Shown: positions 24,868 to 35,345 of the stretch, one piece after another | How the letters are laid out: each line of letters begins with the position of its first letter | Position numbering within the stretch: the stretch's first letter is position 1 | Assembly: GCA_002914805.1 (NCBI GenBank) | Contig: JXTB01000315.1 | Location: 170,205 to 234,204, forward strand | DNA from: Parasponia andersonii | Taxonomy: Eukaryota > Streptophyta > Magnoliopsida > Rosales > Cannabaceae | Length of the DNA stretch: 64,000 bases | Reading direction: 5' to 3' | The notes under the pieces: generated by a model | Databases searched by the model: none | Seen by the model: only the letters and a program-made list of their open reading frames with translations | What the model was told of the DNA's origin: nothing | Program-made: the position numbers and the translations under genes

Positions 24868-26253
24868 CTAAATTTCCACCAACTGAACTAAGTTCAAACA
24901 ATATCTGAACTTAGTTAACGGTACCACTTTAGTAACCCTGTTTGTAGGATTGTTCTCCGTAGCGGCCTTTTCCAATTTCACAACACCAGACTCTACCACT
25001 TCTCTAATAAAATATTTTCTAACATCAACATGTTTTGTCCTCTCATAAAAAATTGGATTCAAACATAGCTGAATAGCAATTTGGCTATCTGAGAACAATG
25101 TTACTCCATCATTTAGGACCCCGAGTTCTTCAAGCAACCCTTTAAATCACAAAGCTTCTTTCATAGCTTCTGTGGCAGCTATATACTCAGATTCAATTGT
25201 TGACAAGTCTACAATTGATTGTAGATGTGACTTTCAACTCATTGATCCTCTACTGACAGTAAAAATATACCTAGTAGTTGACCTCCTCTTGTCCAAGTCA
25301 CTTGCATAATCAGAATCCACGTAACCCACAATGCTAATACCAACTTTATTCATCTCAAATTTCAATCCCATATTCAAGGAACCTTTTATATACCTCAGCA
25401 ACCACTTAACACCATTCTAGTGTTACCTTCTAGGATTTCCCATGAATCTACTCAGCACACTTACAGCTTGTGCTATGTCTGGTCTAGAACAGACCATAGC
25501 ATACATTAGGGAACCAATGGCATTTGCATATGGTACTAATGCCATATCTTTCCTTTGCTCACCTGTAGTAGGACTTTGTGATGAGGATAATCTGAAATGA
25601 CCAGCCAATGGAATACTCACAACTTTAGCACTTTCCATTGAAAATCTTTTCAATACCTTTTCAAGTAGTCTTTTTGAGACAAAACAATTTATGTTCATGT
25701 CTATTCCTTATAATCTCCATGCCTAAGATTTTCTTAGCACATCCTAGATCCTTCATATCAAATTCAGCTTTCAGCACACCTTTGAGTACTTCAATTTGTT
25801 GCTTATTCTAACAAGCAATAAGTATATCATCTATGTATATCAGTAGAAATATAATTAAACCATCTGCAAGATGTTTGAAGTAAAAACAACCATCATAGCT
25901 ACTTCTTTTGAACCCAACCTTTAGGACAAATTTGTCGAACCTTTTATACCATTGCCTTGGTGACTATGTAAGTCCATAAAGTGATTTTTTCAGTAAGCAC
26001 ACAATTTCTTCTTTTCCTGGTTCCTCAAATCCCTCTGATTGTGACATAAAAATCTTTTTTGTGTTTTTTCTAAATTACCATGAAGAAAGGTTGTCTTCAC
26101 ATCAAGTTGTTCTAGTTTCCAATCATGTTGAGTAACTAAGGACAATAAAATCCGAATTGAAGTGTGTTTCACCGCAGGAGAGAAAACCTCAGTATAATCT
26201 ATTCTTTTCGTTTGAGTGTAACGTCTAGCTACTAATCTAGCTTTGAACGTCAC
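24868..26253 (-). pseudogene. copia reverse transcriptase and RNase H (broken)
   Basis: These fragments form the RT-RNase H part of the polyprotein. At 25990-26253 are the RT entry motif (KARLVA-RYTQ, EVFSPAVKHTSIR) and LDVKTTFLHGNLE. The catalytic block YIDDILIA is on the minus strand near 25823-25846, followed at once by an in-frame TAG. 25423-25698 carries the RT thumb/connection (SLMYAMVCSRPDIA), and 24868-25137 carries the copia RNase H signature (SDSQIAIQL and the ERTKHVDVRKYFIRE type motif). At least four breaks separate these pieces, so no functional enzyme can be made. A low-complexity linker ORF between integrase and RT lies at 26451-26789. Confidence 0.85.
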
Positions 26254-26450
26254 TGGTTCATTCTAGTAGCTCCTTACTTTTTTTTAAATATACACTTGCA
26301 GCTAACAACTTTCTGTTTAGATTCTTTCCTCACTAACACCCAAGTTTGATTTCTTTGCAGTGATTCAAACTCTTTAGCCATGGCTTTCAACCAATTTCTA
26401 GAATTTTTGCTATTTATTGCTTCAGTATATGTGATTGCCTTACTTTCTTC

Positions 26451-26789
26451 TTACTCCATTGCTGAAACCAATGCGCAAGCTATTAGATCAGCATATCCAA
26501 GTCTCTCAGGTAGCTTGATCACTCTCTTGGCTCTGTCTCTTGATAATTGATAGTTTGAAGTAGTTTCAGGAACATGTTTCCTTCTTTCCTCTCTTGTACT
26601 TGATAATTCTTGGTCTGTTTCTTCTATTCCTTGGTCATCAATATTCGTTGTACCAGAACTTTCGGGATTGTCTGATATGGTGTTCTCCACCTCAAACTCA
26701 AAATAATCTTTGTTTGATGTTTCTTCAATTTTCTTGTTGCTTTTAGGAGCTTGTCCAGTACCCGAACTATTAGTTCTTACAAAAAACAT
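26451..26789 (-). pseudogene. copia pol linker between integrase and RT
   Basis: A 112-codon fragment rich in Glu, Ser, Thr and Asn (for example TSNKDYFEFEVENT), ending in a basic RDRAKRVIKLPERLG motif that typically precedes the RT domain in copia polyproteins. It is collinear with the flanking integrase and RT pieces but out of frame with them. Confidence 0.65.
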
Positions 26790-26887
26790 TTCATTTTCAT
26801 TGAAAATTACATCTCGACTTATGAATATTTTAACACTTGGTGAGTACTTGATCCACAGCCTATAACCTTTAACTCCTTCAGGATATC

Positions 26888-28059
26888 CTAAGAATATACA
26901 CTTAATAGACCTAGTTCTAGCTTACCCTCATTTTGATGGGCATAAGCTAAACATCCAAATACTCTTAGAAAGCTATAGTTAGCAGGTTTACCTATCCATA
27001 ATTCTTCGGGAGTCTTAAAATTAATTGCACTAGATGGTATTCTATTAATTAAATAATAAGCTGTCATAACAGCTTCACTCCAAAAATATTTAGATAAACC
27101 TAAACTATAAAGCATACATCTAACTCTATCAAGGAGAGTTCTATTCATTCTTTCTGCTAACCCGTTTTGTTGTGAGATTTTTCTAACTGTTCTATGTCTT
27201 AAAATGCGATTATTCTTACAAAATAAGTTTATTTCTTCATTGTAATACTCAAGCCCATTATCTGTCCTTAGAACTTTAAGTTTCTTATCAGTTTGATTTC
27301 AACTAAGGAATTCCAGTGTTTTATTTTAGTCAAAACAGTTTGTTCATCTTTAGTTTTTAACAAATATAACCAAACTTTATTGGAATAATCATCTATTAAA
27401 GAAAGAAAGTACCTGTTGCTTCCATGGGTTGACACTCTTGTTGGTCGCCATAAATCAGAATGCATATACTCAAGGATTTGACTTGATCTGTGTGTTGTAG
27501 CTTTGAAAGTCAGCCTATGGTGTTTGCCCAGGATACAATGTTCACAGGATTCAACCTTGCTAATGCTACTACTACGGAGCAGCCCCTGTTTGTGAAGTTC
27601 TTTCAACTCTCTGTCACTGAGATGACCCATCCTTCTATACCACAACAGTGTCTAGTGATCTGATCTCTCAGCTATAAAAGTTGACTCTTTTGTAGTCTTA
27701 CCATGGAGTATATATAACCCATGCTTCTTCGTTCCCTTCATAATTGTTAAGGATCCTTTTGTAACTTTCAGAGCACCGTTTTCAGCTTTGAAGGTATATC
27801 TAGATTCATTTAATGTTCCCAAAGAGATTTAATTTCTCTTCAAATCTGGGATGTGTCTAACTTCTCTCAAAATTCTGGTAATGTCATCATGCATCTTTAT
27901 TTTCATAATACTAATTCCAATAACATCACAAGATATATTATTTCCCATTAGTACCTTCCCTCCATTGACTTCTTGATATTGATCAATCCAGTCTCTTTTC
28001 GGACACACATGAAAAGTACATCCAGAATCGAGAACCCACTCATCTGAATTTTGATTCAT
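26888..28059 (-). pseudogene. copia protease and integrase (broken)
   Basis: The protease is at 27829-28059, with the aspartic protease motif WVLDSGCT intact. The GAG-pre-integrase zinc domain is at 27268-27645 (HLS...CEHC pattern) and runs into the integrase core with the first catalytic Asp in MHSDLW. The second Asp (RTDNG) is in another frame around 27250-27270. The third catalytic residue, Glu, is in the NGLAERMNRT block at about 27140-27165. The piece 26888-27148 continues through the integrase C-terminal motif (FLRVFGCLAYAH). All three integrase catalytic residues survive, but frameshifts between the pieces abolish a continuous frame. Confidence 0.85.
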
Positions 28060-28897
28060 TGTGATAGTAAGAACTTCAGCATTGTCATATCCTCATCAAC
28101 AACTGTTGCATATCTTTGAAGCTTTTCAGCATCTTCAGTCTTTCTCTCTGGACACAATCTTCTTATATGCCCAAATTTGTTGCAGTAATAACGTTTAACA
28201 TTCTTGTAGTCCTTCTTATCTTTAGACTTGGAACTTGACTGAGATTTATTCCTTTTCCAATTGATATCTCTTTTCTCAGGCCTTCCTCGAACATTCAAAC
28301 CTTCCCCATTATTGATCTTTTCAGTACTTCTCATATCCAACAATTTAGAATTTAAGGCATTTTGTATATCATCAACCGATATGGATGTTCTTCTATATTT
28401 GAGAGTTTCTTTTAAGTGTTTCAGCGACTTAGGTAGAGAGTTCAGCAAGATCACAGCTTTATCTTCTTCCTCCATTTTTATTTCCAAGCTTTCAAGATCT
28501 AATACCAGCTTATTAAAATCATCAAGACTATTTTCTATGGCTTTGTTTCATCCATCTTAAACCCATAAAAGCTTTCTTTTAGATAGATTCGATTAGGCAA
28601 AGCCTTGGTTCTGTAAAGTTCTTCAAGTTTATTTCAAATTCCAGAAATAGTTTTTTCATGGGAAACTTTTTCAGATAGACTTAATATGATTGTACTATAA
28701 GCTTTATGTGATACCTCTTCAATCTTCCTCTTCGTCTCTATCAGCTTTTCTTTGTCTATCACTGGCAAATCTTTTTCCTTGAGCAAAGCTTTTTCGAGTC
28801 CCTGTTGTACTAACACAGCCTCCATCTTCATCTTCCACAATCCGAAGTCATTCTTGCCTATAAATTTCTCAATATTATACTTTGTTGTAGAAGTCAT
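28056..28897 (-). pseudogene. copia Gag (broken)
   Basis: The likely start is the internal ATG at 28897 (MTSTTKYNIEKF), not the longer reading frame through the LTR. The N-terminal half resembles Tnt1-type Gag (LWKMKMEAVLVQQGLEKAL), and the frame closes at 28634. The C-terminal half, 28056-28487 in a different frame, begins EEEDKAVILLNSLPKSL and ends with a CCHC zinc knuckle. The first Cys of the knuckle is replaced by Arg (RYYCNKFGHIRRLC), so nucleic-acid binding by it is expected to be impaired. It overlaps the protease frame by a few bases at 28056-28059. Confidence 0.85.
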
Positions 28898-28960
28898 TTT
28901 CCTCAATTCTTGAATTGTCTTCCCCAGAATCGTAACCCAAATCTTGTCTCTAGTACTAGA

Positions 28961-29368
28961 TGTTGAAATAGAGCACACAAAAAAGCTGGACAGAAAACAA
29001 AAAAAAAAAACTTGAAAACTCAAGAACAAGAAACACCACAATTTATAATGGTTCAGACTCAAAGATTGAGTCCTACATCCACTTCGGACAGCTGGTAAGG
29101 AATTCACTATGAATCAAAACAGAGTTACATCCTCTAACTCTCTAATTATAAATTCTCTCAGTTGACAAAAGACGAATCTCTCAAGCTCCTGCTACACCCT
29201 TCACTCTTCTCATATGATGACAATTTTAATTAGTCTAATACTGAAGTAACAGTATTTATAATAGAGGTGAACAGTTTCTAGGAACCGCTTCTTGAGTTAA
29301 CAAACTTCTAACTAGCTTAGAGATCAGTGACCCGTCAAATAACTACTACTTGGAATAACTACTCGACA
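28961..29368 (-). repeat. 5' LTR of the minus-strand copia element
   Basis: A 408-bp LTR; on the minus strand it starts TGTCGAGTAG and ends TTTCAACA (TG...CA). Directly inside it (28946-28958) is a degenerate initiator-tRNA-Met primer binding site, read on the minus strand as TAGTACTAGAGAC against the usual TGGTATCAGAGC. The flank at 29369-29373 is TSD AAGTC. Confidence 0.85.
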
Positions 29369-29950
29369 AAGTCCAAGCAATCAGTGAACAACGATATACC
29401 TATCTGTACCTGTGGAGCCATTAAGAAAAGTGAAGAACGAGAACAAAGAGGGAAGCTAATGCAATTTCTTATGGGATTAAATGATACATATTTTGCTATA
29501 CGTGGTCAAATTCTCCTTATACAACCCCTTCCTAGTATTGGAAAAATTTATTCGATGATTCTCCAAGAAGAGAAACAGCGAGACACAGAGGGCCAACACC
29601 GGTAGCAATTCGTTTAACAAAGGGAGAGAAAAGTTACATTGTAGTAACTGCAATGGAAATAATCATACAGTTGATAGGTGTCTTCATCTACATGGCTTCC
29701 CTCCTGGTCACAAATTTCACAAGAAGGGTGAGAAAGCTGGAAACAAAACAGGACTATTCACCTACAATACACAACCTGAGACTCTAAATTTCACTCAGGA
29801 GTAATATCAACTACTTCTGACTCTCTTGAATGATGGTAATGCTCAGCCTAAGGCAAATGGGTAATAGATTGTGGTGCTACTGACCATATCACATCATTCC
29901 CTGACCTGTTACACAAAACAAGGGCACTTCCATATATATAGCACTGTTGC
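29369..29950 (+). pseudogene. copia Gag C-terminus and protease (broken)
   Basis: The first piece carries the copia Gag motif IPICTCGAIKK followed by MQFLMGLNDTYFAIRGQILL. A CCHC zinc knuckle CSNCNGNNHTVDRC is encoded at 29640-29681 in another frame, followed by LHGFPPGHK. The protease active site is at about 29862-29890, where the expected Asp-Ser-Gly reads Asp-Cys-Gly (WVIDCGATDHITS), which should inactivate it. The frame ends in a stop soon after (PYI then stop). Confidence 0.8.
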
Positions 29951-31032
29951 ATTACCCAACGGGAATAAGGTCCAAATAGACTCAATCGGATCAGTTAAAT
30001 TTGATTTTGACTTTTCCCTCTCAAATGTTCTTCACGTGCCTACATTTTGTGTTAATTTATTGTCTGTCAATAAAATGACAAAATCTTTGAATTGTTCAGT
30101 TACTTTTTTCCCTGATTTTTGTATCTTACAGCACTTGGCAACGAAGAGGGTGATTGGTTTTGGGAGACAGCATAATGGCCTTTACTATTTCTCCACGGAC
30201 ACTACATCTCCATCCAAGTTGCTCATTCCAAAAGTCAACCAGGCATTTATACAATCAGACCTTTGGCACAAATGTCTTAGTCACCCCTCCTTTCAACCCA
30301 TGAAATATTTTGCAGATTCAGTGCCAGAAATTTGTTTTATTCCAAATAAATTTTGTGATGTTTGCCCTTTGGCTAAGCAAACAAGACTACCTTTTGGTTT
30401 GAGTTCTATTTCTACAAGTGAACCTTTTGAGTTAATTCATTGTGATATTTGGAGAGCCTTTCGAATTCGTTGCTTACTATTTTTTGACCATTATGGATGA
30501 TTTTACAAGATATACATGGGTTTACTTTATGCGATTTAAATCAGAGACACAAGGTTTGTTAAAAGCTTTCTTTGCGATTGTTGGTACACAATTCAATCGT
30601 AAAGTTAAAAGGTTCTGGGTACATAATGGCCGAGAGTTTACTTCCATGCTAGATTTTTTTAATGACAAAGGGATCCTCTTTGAGCATAGTTGTATTTCAA
30701 CACCTCAACAAAATGGAGTTGTGGAACGCAAATTTTGAATGTAGCTCAAGCCTTAAGATTTCAATCCCATTTACCATTAAGATTTTGGGGAGAGTGTTTT
30801 AGCTGCAGTATATCTCATTAATCGTCTACCTACACCTTTGCTTTCCAGAAAAACACCATTTGAGGTGTTATATATAAAGAACCACCTATTTATAACCATT
30901 TACGTGTCTTTGGGTGTCATTTATGTTTTGCCACAAATATCCATCCTGAACATAAATTTGATCAGCGTGCCCATAAGTGTGTATTTGTTGGATATCCTTC
31001 TGGACAAAAAGCTTACAAAGTTCATGATCTAG
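29871..31032 (+). pseudogene. copia integrase (broken, catalytic residue lost)
   Basis: The first frame (29871-30500) ends the protease region, then shows the GAG-pre-integrase zinc domain (DLWHKCLSHPS...FCDVCPLAKQ) and the first integrase Asp in HCDIW. A frameshift near 30440-30460 moves the integrase core into the next frame (30442-30738, FLTIMDDFTRYTWVYF). There the usual SDNG around the second catalytic Asp reads VHNG, so the Asp is replaced by His. The Glu block [10 protein letters not shown] is present. Another frameshift follows at about 30738. The integrase C-terminus continues in mixed frames to about 31030 (RLPTPL, then a remnant of the VFGC region). Confidence 0.8.
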
Positions 31033-31079
31033 AGACGAAGAAAATTTCTTCAAGTCGAGATGTTATTTTCCATGAGGAT

Positions 31080-32979
31080 GTGTTTCCTTTCCCTGCTTTA
31101 GAGACAAATGTAGATCATAATTCACAAGTTTTGCCCTTGCCTATACCTGATTATGATGCTCAATCAACTCCTACCACTTCACCGTTCCAGAATCAACCCA
31201 TATTTGAAGAAACAATTGAGCCTTCTACCTCTTTAAATGATGAACCTGTGTTAAGAAGATCTGATCGCATTAGACAGCCTTCTACTTGGCTCCATGATTT
31301 TCATTGCTCACAGGCCACTTTGCTGTCCCCAAACTCGCCATCATCTTCAATGCTAAAACCGGGAAAAGGTACACGTGATCCTTTACCCAATTTTGTTTCT
31401 TATAATAATCTTTCTTCTTCTCATCGCTCCTTTGTTGCCACCATATCTAGTTCTATTGAACCTAATACATTTGCCCAGGCAGAGCATGATCCTAAGTGGC
31501 GTGAGGCCATGAATTCAGAGATTCATGCTCTTGAGTCATATGGTACTTGGACTCTTACTACATTGCCAAAAGGAAAGAAACCGATTGATTATAAATGGGT
31601 CTACAATATAAAATATCACTATGATGGCACAATTGAACGATACAAAGCTCGACTCGTGGCTAAGGGATACACTCAGGTTGAAGGGATGGATTACAAAGAA
31701 ACATTTTCCTCGGTTGCCAAACTTGTTACAGTTCGTCGTCTTTTGGCTGTTGCAGCTACTAGAAATTGGTCACTTCATCAACTAGATGTTCAAAATGCGT
31801 TTCTCCATAGTGATCTAGATGAAGAATTTTATATGCTTCTGCCACCGGGTTACAGTCGATAGGGGGAGAACTTGGTATGTCGACTTAATAAGTCACTCTA
31901 TGGATTGAAGCAAGCTTCTCGTAATTGGTATTCCAAGTTTTCATGTGCCATTCGCAAGGCTGGTTTTAAACAATCCATGGTTGACTATTCTCTCTTTACT
32001 AGAGCACAAGGAGATTCATTTATAGCTGTATTGATCTGTGTTGATGATATGATAATAATAGGCAATGATTCAGCAGCAATAACAACCCTCAAAGAATTTC
32101 TTGATAAGCATTTTAGAATCAAGGACCTTGGAAAACTAAAGTATTTTCGGGGAATAGAAGTTGCACATTCTAGAAAAGGCATTTCTATCTCCCAATGAAA
32201 ATATGCAGTAGATGTCTTAGATGATATGGGACTCCTTGGAGCTGCGCTACCTGCTTTTCCAATGGAGCAAAACTTAAAGCTTACACCATCAGGTGGTGAA
32301 CTTCTTAAAGATCCATCAAAGTATAGAAAACTTATTGGTCGTCTCATTTACCTCACAATCACAAGTCCTGACATTACTTATTCTGTTCATCTCCTCAGCC
32401 AGTTTATGAATCGACCTCGCAAGCCACACTTAGATGCGGCATTTCGAGTTCTTCGGTACTTGAAGGGTACACCGGGACAAGGGCTATTTTTTCCAGCCTC
32501 TGACTTGTTACTGTGAAGCAGATTGGGGAGGTTGTCCTACCACAAGGAGATCAGTCTCTGGCTACTGTGTACTTGTTGGTTCTTCCCTCATCTCTTGGAA
32601 GACTAAGAAACAGACTATTGTCTCACGATCTTCAGCAAAAGCAGAATATAGAGCCATGGCTGCTGTTACATGTGAGCTCACTTGGTTGAGATATCTCTTC
32701 AAAGATTTGCAAGTTAATTTCGTGACTCCTGCCAAGCTTTATTGTGATAACCAAGCAACACTGCACACTGCAGTAAACCTAATGTTCCATAAACGAACAA
32801 AACACATTGAGATGGATTGTCATGCGGTTAGAGAAAAGACACAATCTGAACATATTGCTGCTGCTTTTACTTCATCACAAACTCAAGTTGCTGATCTTTT
32901 AACCAAACCTCTTGGAAAAACAATTTTCCATACTCATCTGCGCAAGTTGGGCATCACATATATTCATGCTCCAACTTAA
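31080..32979 (+). pseudogene. copia reverse transcriptase and RNase H (nearly intact, two nonsense codons, one frameshift)
   Basis: This is a long collinear RT region. It has a linker, then [30 protein letters not shown] and [18 protein letters not shown]. In-frame TAG at 31860-31862 interrupts it, then LNKSLYGLKQASRNWY follows. The catalytic block reads CVDDMIIIGND, with Cys instead of the usual Tyr before VDD. An in-frame TGA at 32196-32198 follows GISISQ. The next segment to 32516 ends in a frameshift, and RNase H (KAEYRAMA, CDNQATLH, FHKRTKHIEMDCH) ends at a natural TAA (32977-32979). The changes look like C-to-T decay, typical of methylated plant transposons. Confidence 0.85.
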
Positions 32980-32989
32980 GGAGGAGCGA

Positions 32990-33231
32990 TGAAAATTTGA
33001 CAAGATCATAAGCATTTACTCCAGATTTTATTAACATATTACAGTTATTAGACAATTAACTTTTCTTATTATTCGAAGATTTCTTTTTTATTCTTACCAT
33101 GTAACAATAAAGCATTCCTTAGTTTTAGCCTTTTAGTTAGCTTTAATTTTTTATATATAAACCTGTACAGCAATATTGCAAGATGGTGAAGTAATATAAT
33201 TTTTATTCCAAAAGTTCTTTTTTGTATTACA
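32990..33231 (+). repeat. Candidate 3' LTR of the plus-strand copia element
   Basis: It directly follows the polypurine tract. It begins TGAAAATTTG and could end TTGTATTACA. It contains AATAAAG near 33106 and a TATATATAAACC box near 33152. Because the partner 5' LTR was not found, both ends are uncertain. Confidence 0.4.
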
Positions 33232-34026
33232 TTATCTTTCCATTCTTTTCAGTAACAAATATGCTTCGGATTACATGAAATGCAACCAGGCATCAAATCT
33301 TCGATTAAAATATTATAAGACGATGATAATATAATAAATATAATATGTAATATGAAGATCACAATAAATTAATATTAATTAGTTTCCTCTGCATTTTTCC
33401 ATATTAGAGTGACTGGATTTTAGATGAGGGTCATAAGCGCAATTGAAAATGATCAGTATGACAATATAGTACTGAATAATTAAAAGAATCACTTACGAGG
33501 TGGTAATAATTCAAATGAAGCGTATGCTTCTTATAAGAACTTATTATTATCTCCTCTACAGCTAAAAAATTTTTTCTGTGTGTCTTTCTAGTTACTTTTC
33601 TTCTAACTCCACATCTTTTCATATAAAATGATCCCAAGAGCTTCTTTATATGGCAACTCATTAGGCCCTTACAAGTTGCAATTCTCACGATGTTCGCCCA
33701 AATGCCTAGACTACTAGGTTGCTAGAAAAAATCCACTTGTGCTTAATTATCGGCAGTTAAGTCTTACTAACTCAAGTTAACCTCCCAGAGTTACTTTAGT
33801 ATTCATGGCTGCTTGTCCTCATGGCAGCTTCCCATCCGTTCATCCTTCGAATGTATCATATCTGTAATGATATCCTGGACATGTAGCAATCTGTGAGCCA
33901 TTAGTGGTATCTTACTCACCTCTTATAGGATGCGTGTTGTGCATATATTGGTGGTGAATTTGTACCCTCTTCACCGACCCTTCAAATTTTAGTCGAGCTA
34001 GATAATCTTTGCTGCTCTTTGTGTTG
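33232..34026. other. Intergenic with weak exon-like signals on the minus strand
   Basis: On the minus strand, a 62-codon open stretch (33688 down to about 33500) ends at a consensus donor GTAAGT. A second open stretch near 33985-33920 ends at GTGAGT. No protein family is recognised, and stops flank both pieces closely. They may be remnants of a gene, or chance. Confidence 0.25.
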
Positions 34027-34040
34027 AACTAGGATTAATC

Positions 34041-34494
34041 TAAATGGCTGTCTTGTGTTGACTCGCTGGTGGCGGAAGCCTGCCTCAGCTCTGTTGCTTG
34101 GGCTGAACTTAGATCTTGACAACCAGTGGAAACTCAGTCCGATTGTATGGAACTCGTTCAGAATTGGAATGAGGAAGAGGATTTGCCTTGGTCTATCGCC
34201 TCCTTGGTCGACCAAGCTCGTTCTTTACTTAACTTTTTCACTGGAGTTGCACTTTCTTTTGTTCCTAGACATTGTAACTTCTTTGCTCACAATGTTGCCG
34301 CCGCGTGGGCTTTTGCTTGTAATTGTCATCGATGTTCTTGCAACTCATGCTTCAGTTTGCAAGTACTATCAGTCCTGGTTGTAATTTGGATTTTACCCTT
34401 TTTGGCGGCTTTTGCCCTTGCTGTGTTTTGTCTTTTGGCTTTCAATGAATTCAAAGTTCATCCAAACAAAAAAAACGAAGAAGAAAGAAAGAAA
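34041..34494 (+). mobile_element. 5'-truncated LINE (RNase H tail) with 14-bp TSD
   Basis: The segment is flanked by an identical 14-bp repeat AACTAGGATTAATC (34027-34040 and 34495-34508) and ends in an A-rich tail, the classic signature of LINE insertion by target-primed reverse transcription. It encodes the end of an RNase H-like domain of the RVT_3 type found in plant L1-clade elements: an AEACLSSVAW segment with the acidic Glu, an in-frame TGA, then ETQSDCMELV with the acidic Asp, and SFVPRHCNFFAHNVA. The rest of the LINE is missing, so this is a dead-on-arrival copy. The name LINE is inferred from the domain plus TSD and tail. Confidence 0.8.
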
Positions 34495-34508
34495 AACTAG
34501 GATTAATC

Positions 34509-34980
34509 ATCTTTGATGATTATTGTTCTTTTGCCTTGTTTTCCAAGTGTTACTTGTCATGATATGACAAAATGTGCTATTTGGTAATACTGCACTTTGT
34601 TGGATGAAGAAATCCTCATCCGAATTGTATGTACTAATTACCGAAATTAAAAAAACTCTAAAAACTAATATATTTTAGAAATATATATACATAGACATAG
34701 ATATGAAACAATCTTGAGATATATTTGTGTTTTTTGTCTTGTAAAAAGGGAAAAAAAAAATGATAATCCGGTCAATGACCAAATTATTGGGGGGAGGGAT
34801 GGGAAAGGGGTAGGGGGAGGGCTACGAAGGCCTTTCCTTCATTTTGGACGGGTTATGGGTTGCACTTTTGCAATTGCAACTCGACCGATGGCACTCACCT
34901 CCAGAGGTAATAGAGATAATAGAGAGATTCCTATTTATTTTTCCTTGTATATTTTTATTTGGTTTTTTATTTATTAATAG
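34509..34980. other. Intergenic, no gene seen
   Basis: AT-rich, with a short G-rich patch (about 34790-34830) and no domain in either strand. Confidence 0.5.
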
Positions 34981-35345
34981 AGGGGAAAAATCAATAATTC
35001 ATATCAAGAAACTTCGTGTAATTGCCATGTGTATGTACTTTAGGGGGGATTTTTGCTGACAATTCTAAAGTGTAGGGGCACAAGTGTCAATTCTAAAGTG
35101 TGGGAGAAAGGTCAATAATTCATATCAAGAAATTTTATGTAATTGCCATGTGTATGTACTTCAAGAAACTTTATGTAATCGCAAGGAGAATTTTTGCTAA
35201 CAATTCTAAAGTGTAAGGGCACTCTAAAGTGAAGGGGAAAGATCAATAATTCATATAAAAAAACTTCATATAATTGTCATGTGTATGTACTTTAGGGGAA
35301 TTTTTGCTGACAATTCTAAAATGTAAGGGCACAAGTGTCAATTTA
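34981..35345. repeat. Three diverged tandem repeats of about 125 bp
   Basis: Units share TCAATAATTCATAT (34991, 35112, 35243), then ATTGCCATGTGTATGTACTT, then CAATTCTAAA. Spacings are 121 and 131 bp because of internal indels. Non-coding. Confidence 0.8.

Larger units (their letters stand above)
24301..29368 (-). mobile_element. Tork/Tnt1-type Ty1/copia retrotransposon, decayed
   Basis: This is a 5.07-kb minus-strand LTR retrotransposon bounded by AAGTC on both sides (24296-24300 and 29369-29373), a 5-bp TSD. Reading right to left it has 5' LTR, gag, protease, GAG-pre-integrase/integrase, reverse transcriptase, RNase H, polypurine tract (AAGATGGAGATT before the 3' LTR) and 3' LTR. Domain order PR-IN-RT-RH is diagnostic of Ty1/copia. 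The N-terminal Gag pattern and the integrase and RT motifs resemble tobacco Tnt1. Frameshifts and stops split the polyprotein into many fragments, so it is inactive. It is inserted into another copia element that continues from 29369. Confidence 0.9.
29369..33231 (+). mobile_element. Plus-strand Ty1/copia retrotransposon, decayed and interrupted
   Basis: This is a second copia element in the opposite orientation; its gag is cut by the minus-strand element at 24301-29368. To the right of the insertion come partial Gag, zinc knuckle, protease, integrase, RT, RNase H, a polypurine tract (AAGGAGGAGC, 32978-32987) and a candidate 3' LTR. I could not find its 5' LTR or the first part of gag to the left of the insertion (before 24296), so that end is deleted or too diverged. 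Several nonsense codons and frameshifts make it inactive. Confidence 0.8.

Noticed and set aside
33431..33688. Real exon on the minus strand ending at GTAAGT
   Set aside because: There is one good donor and an open frame, but no acceptor, start or recognisable protein. It is kept only as a weak remark in the interval entry.
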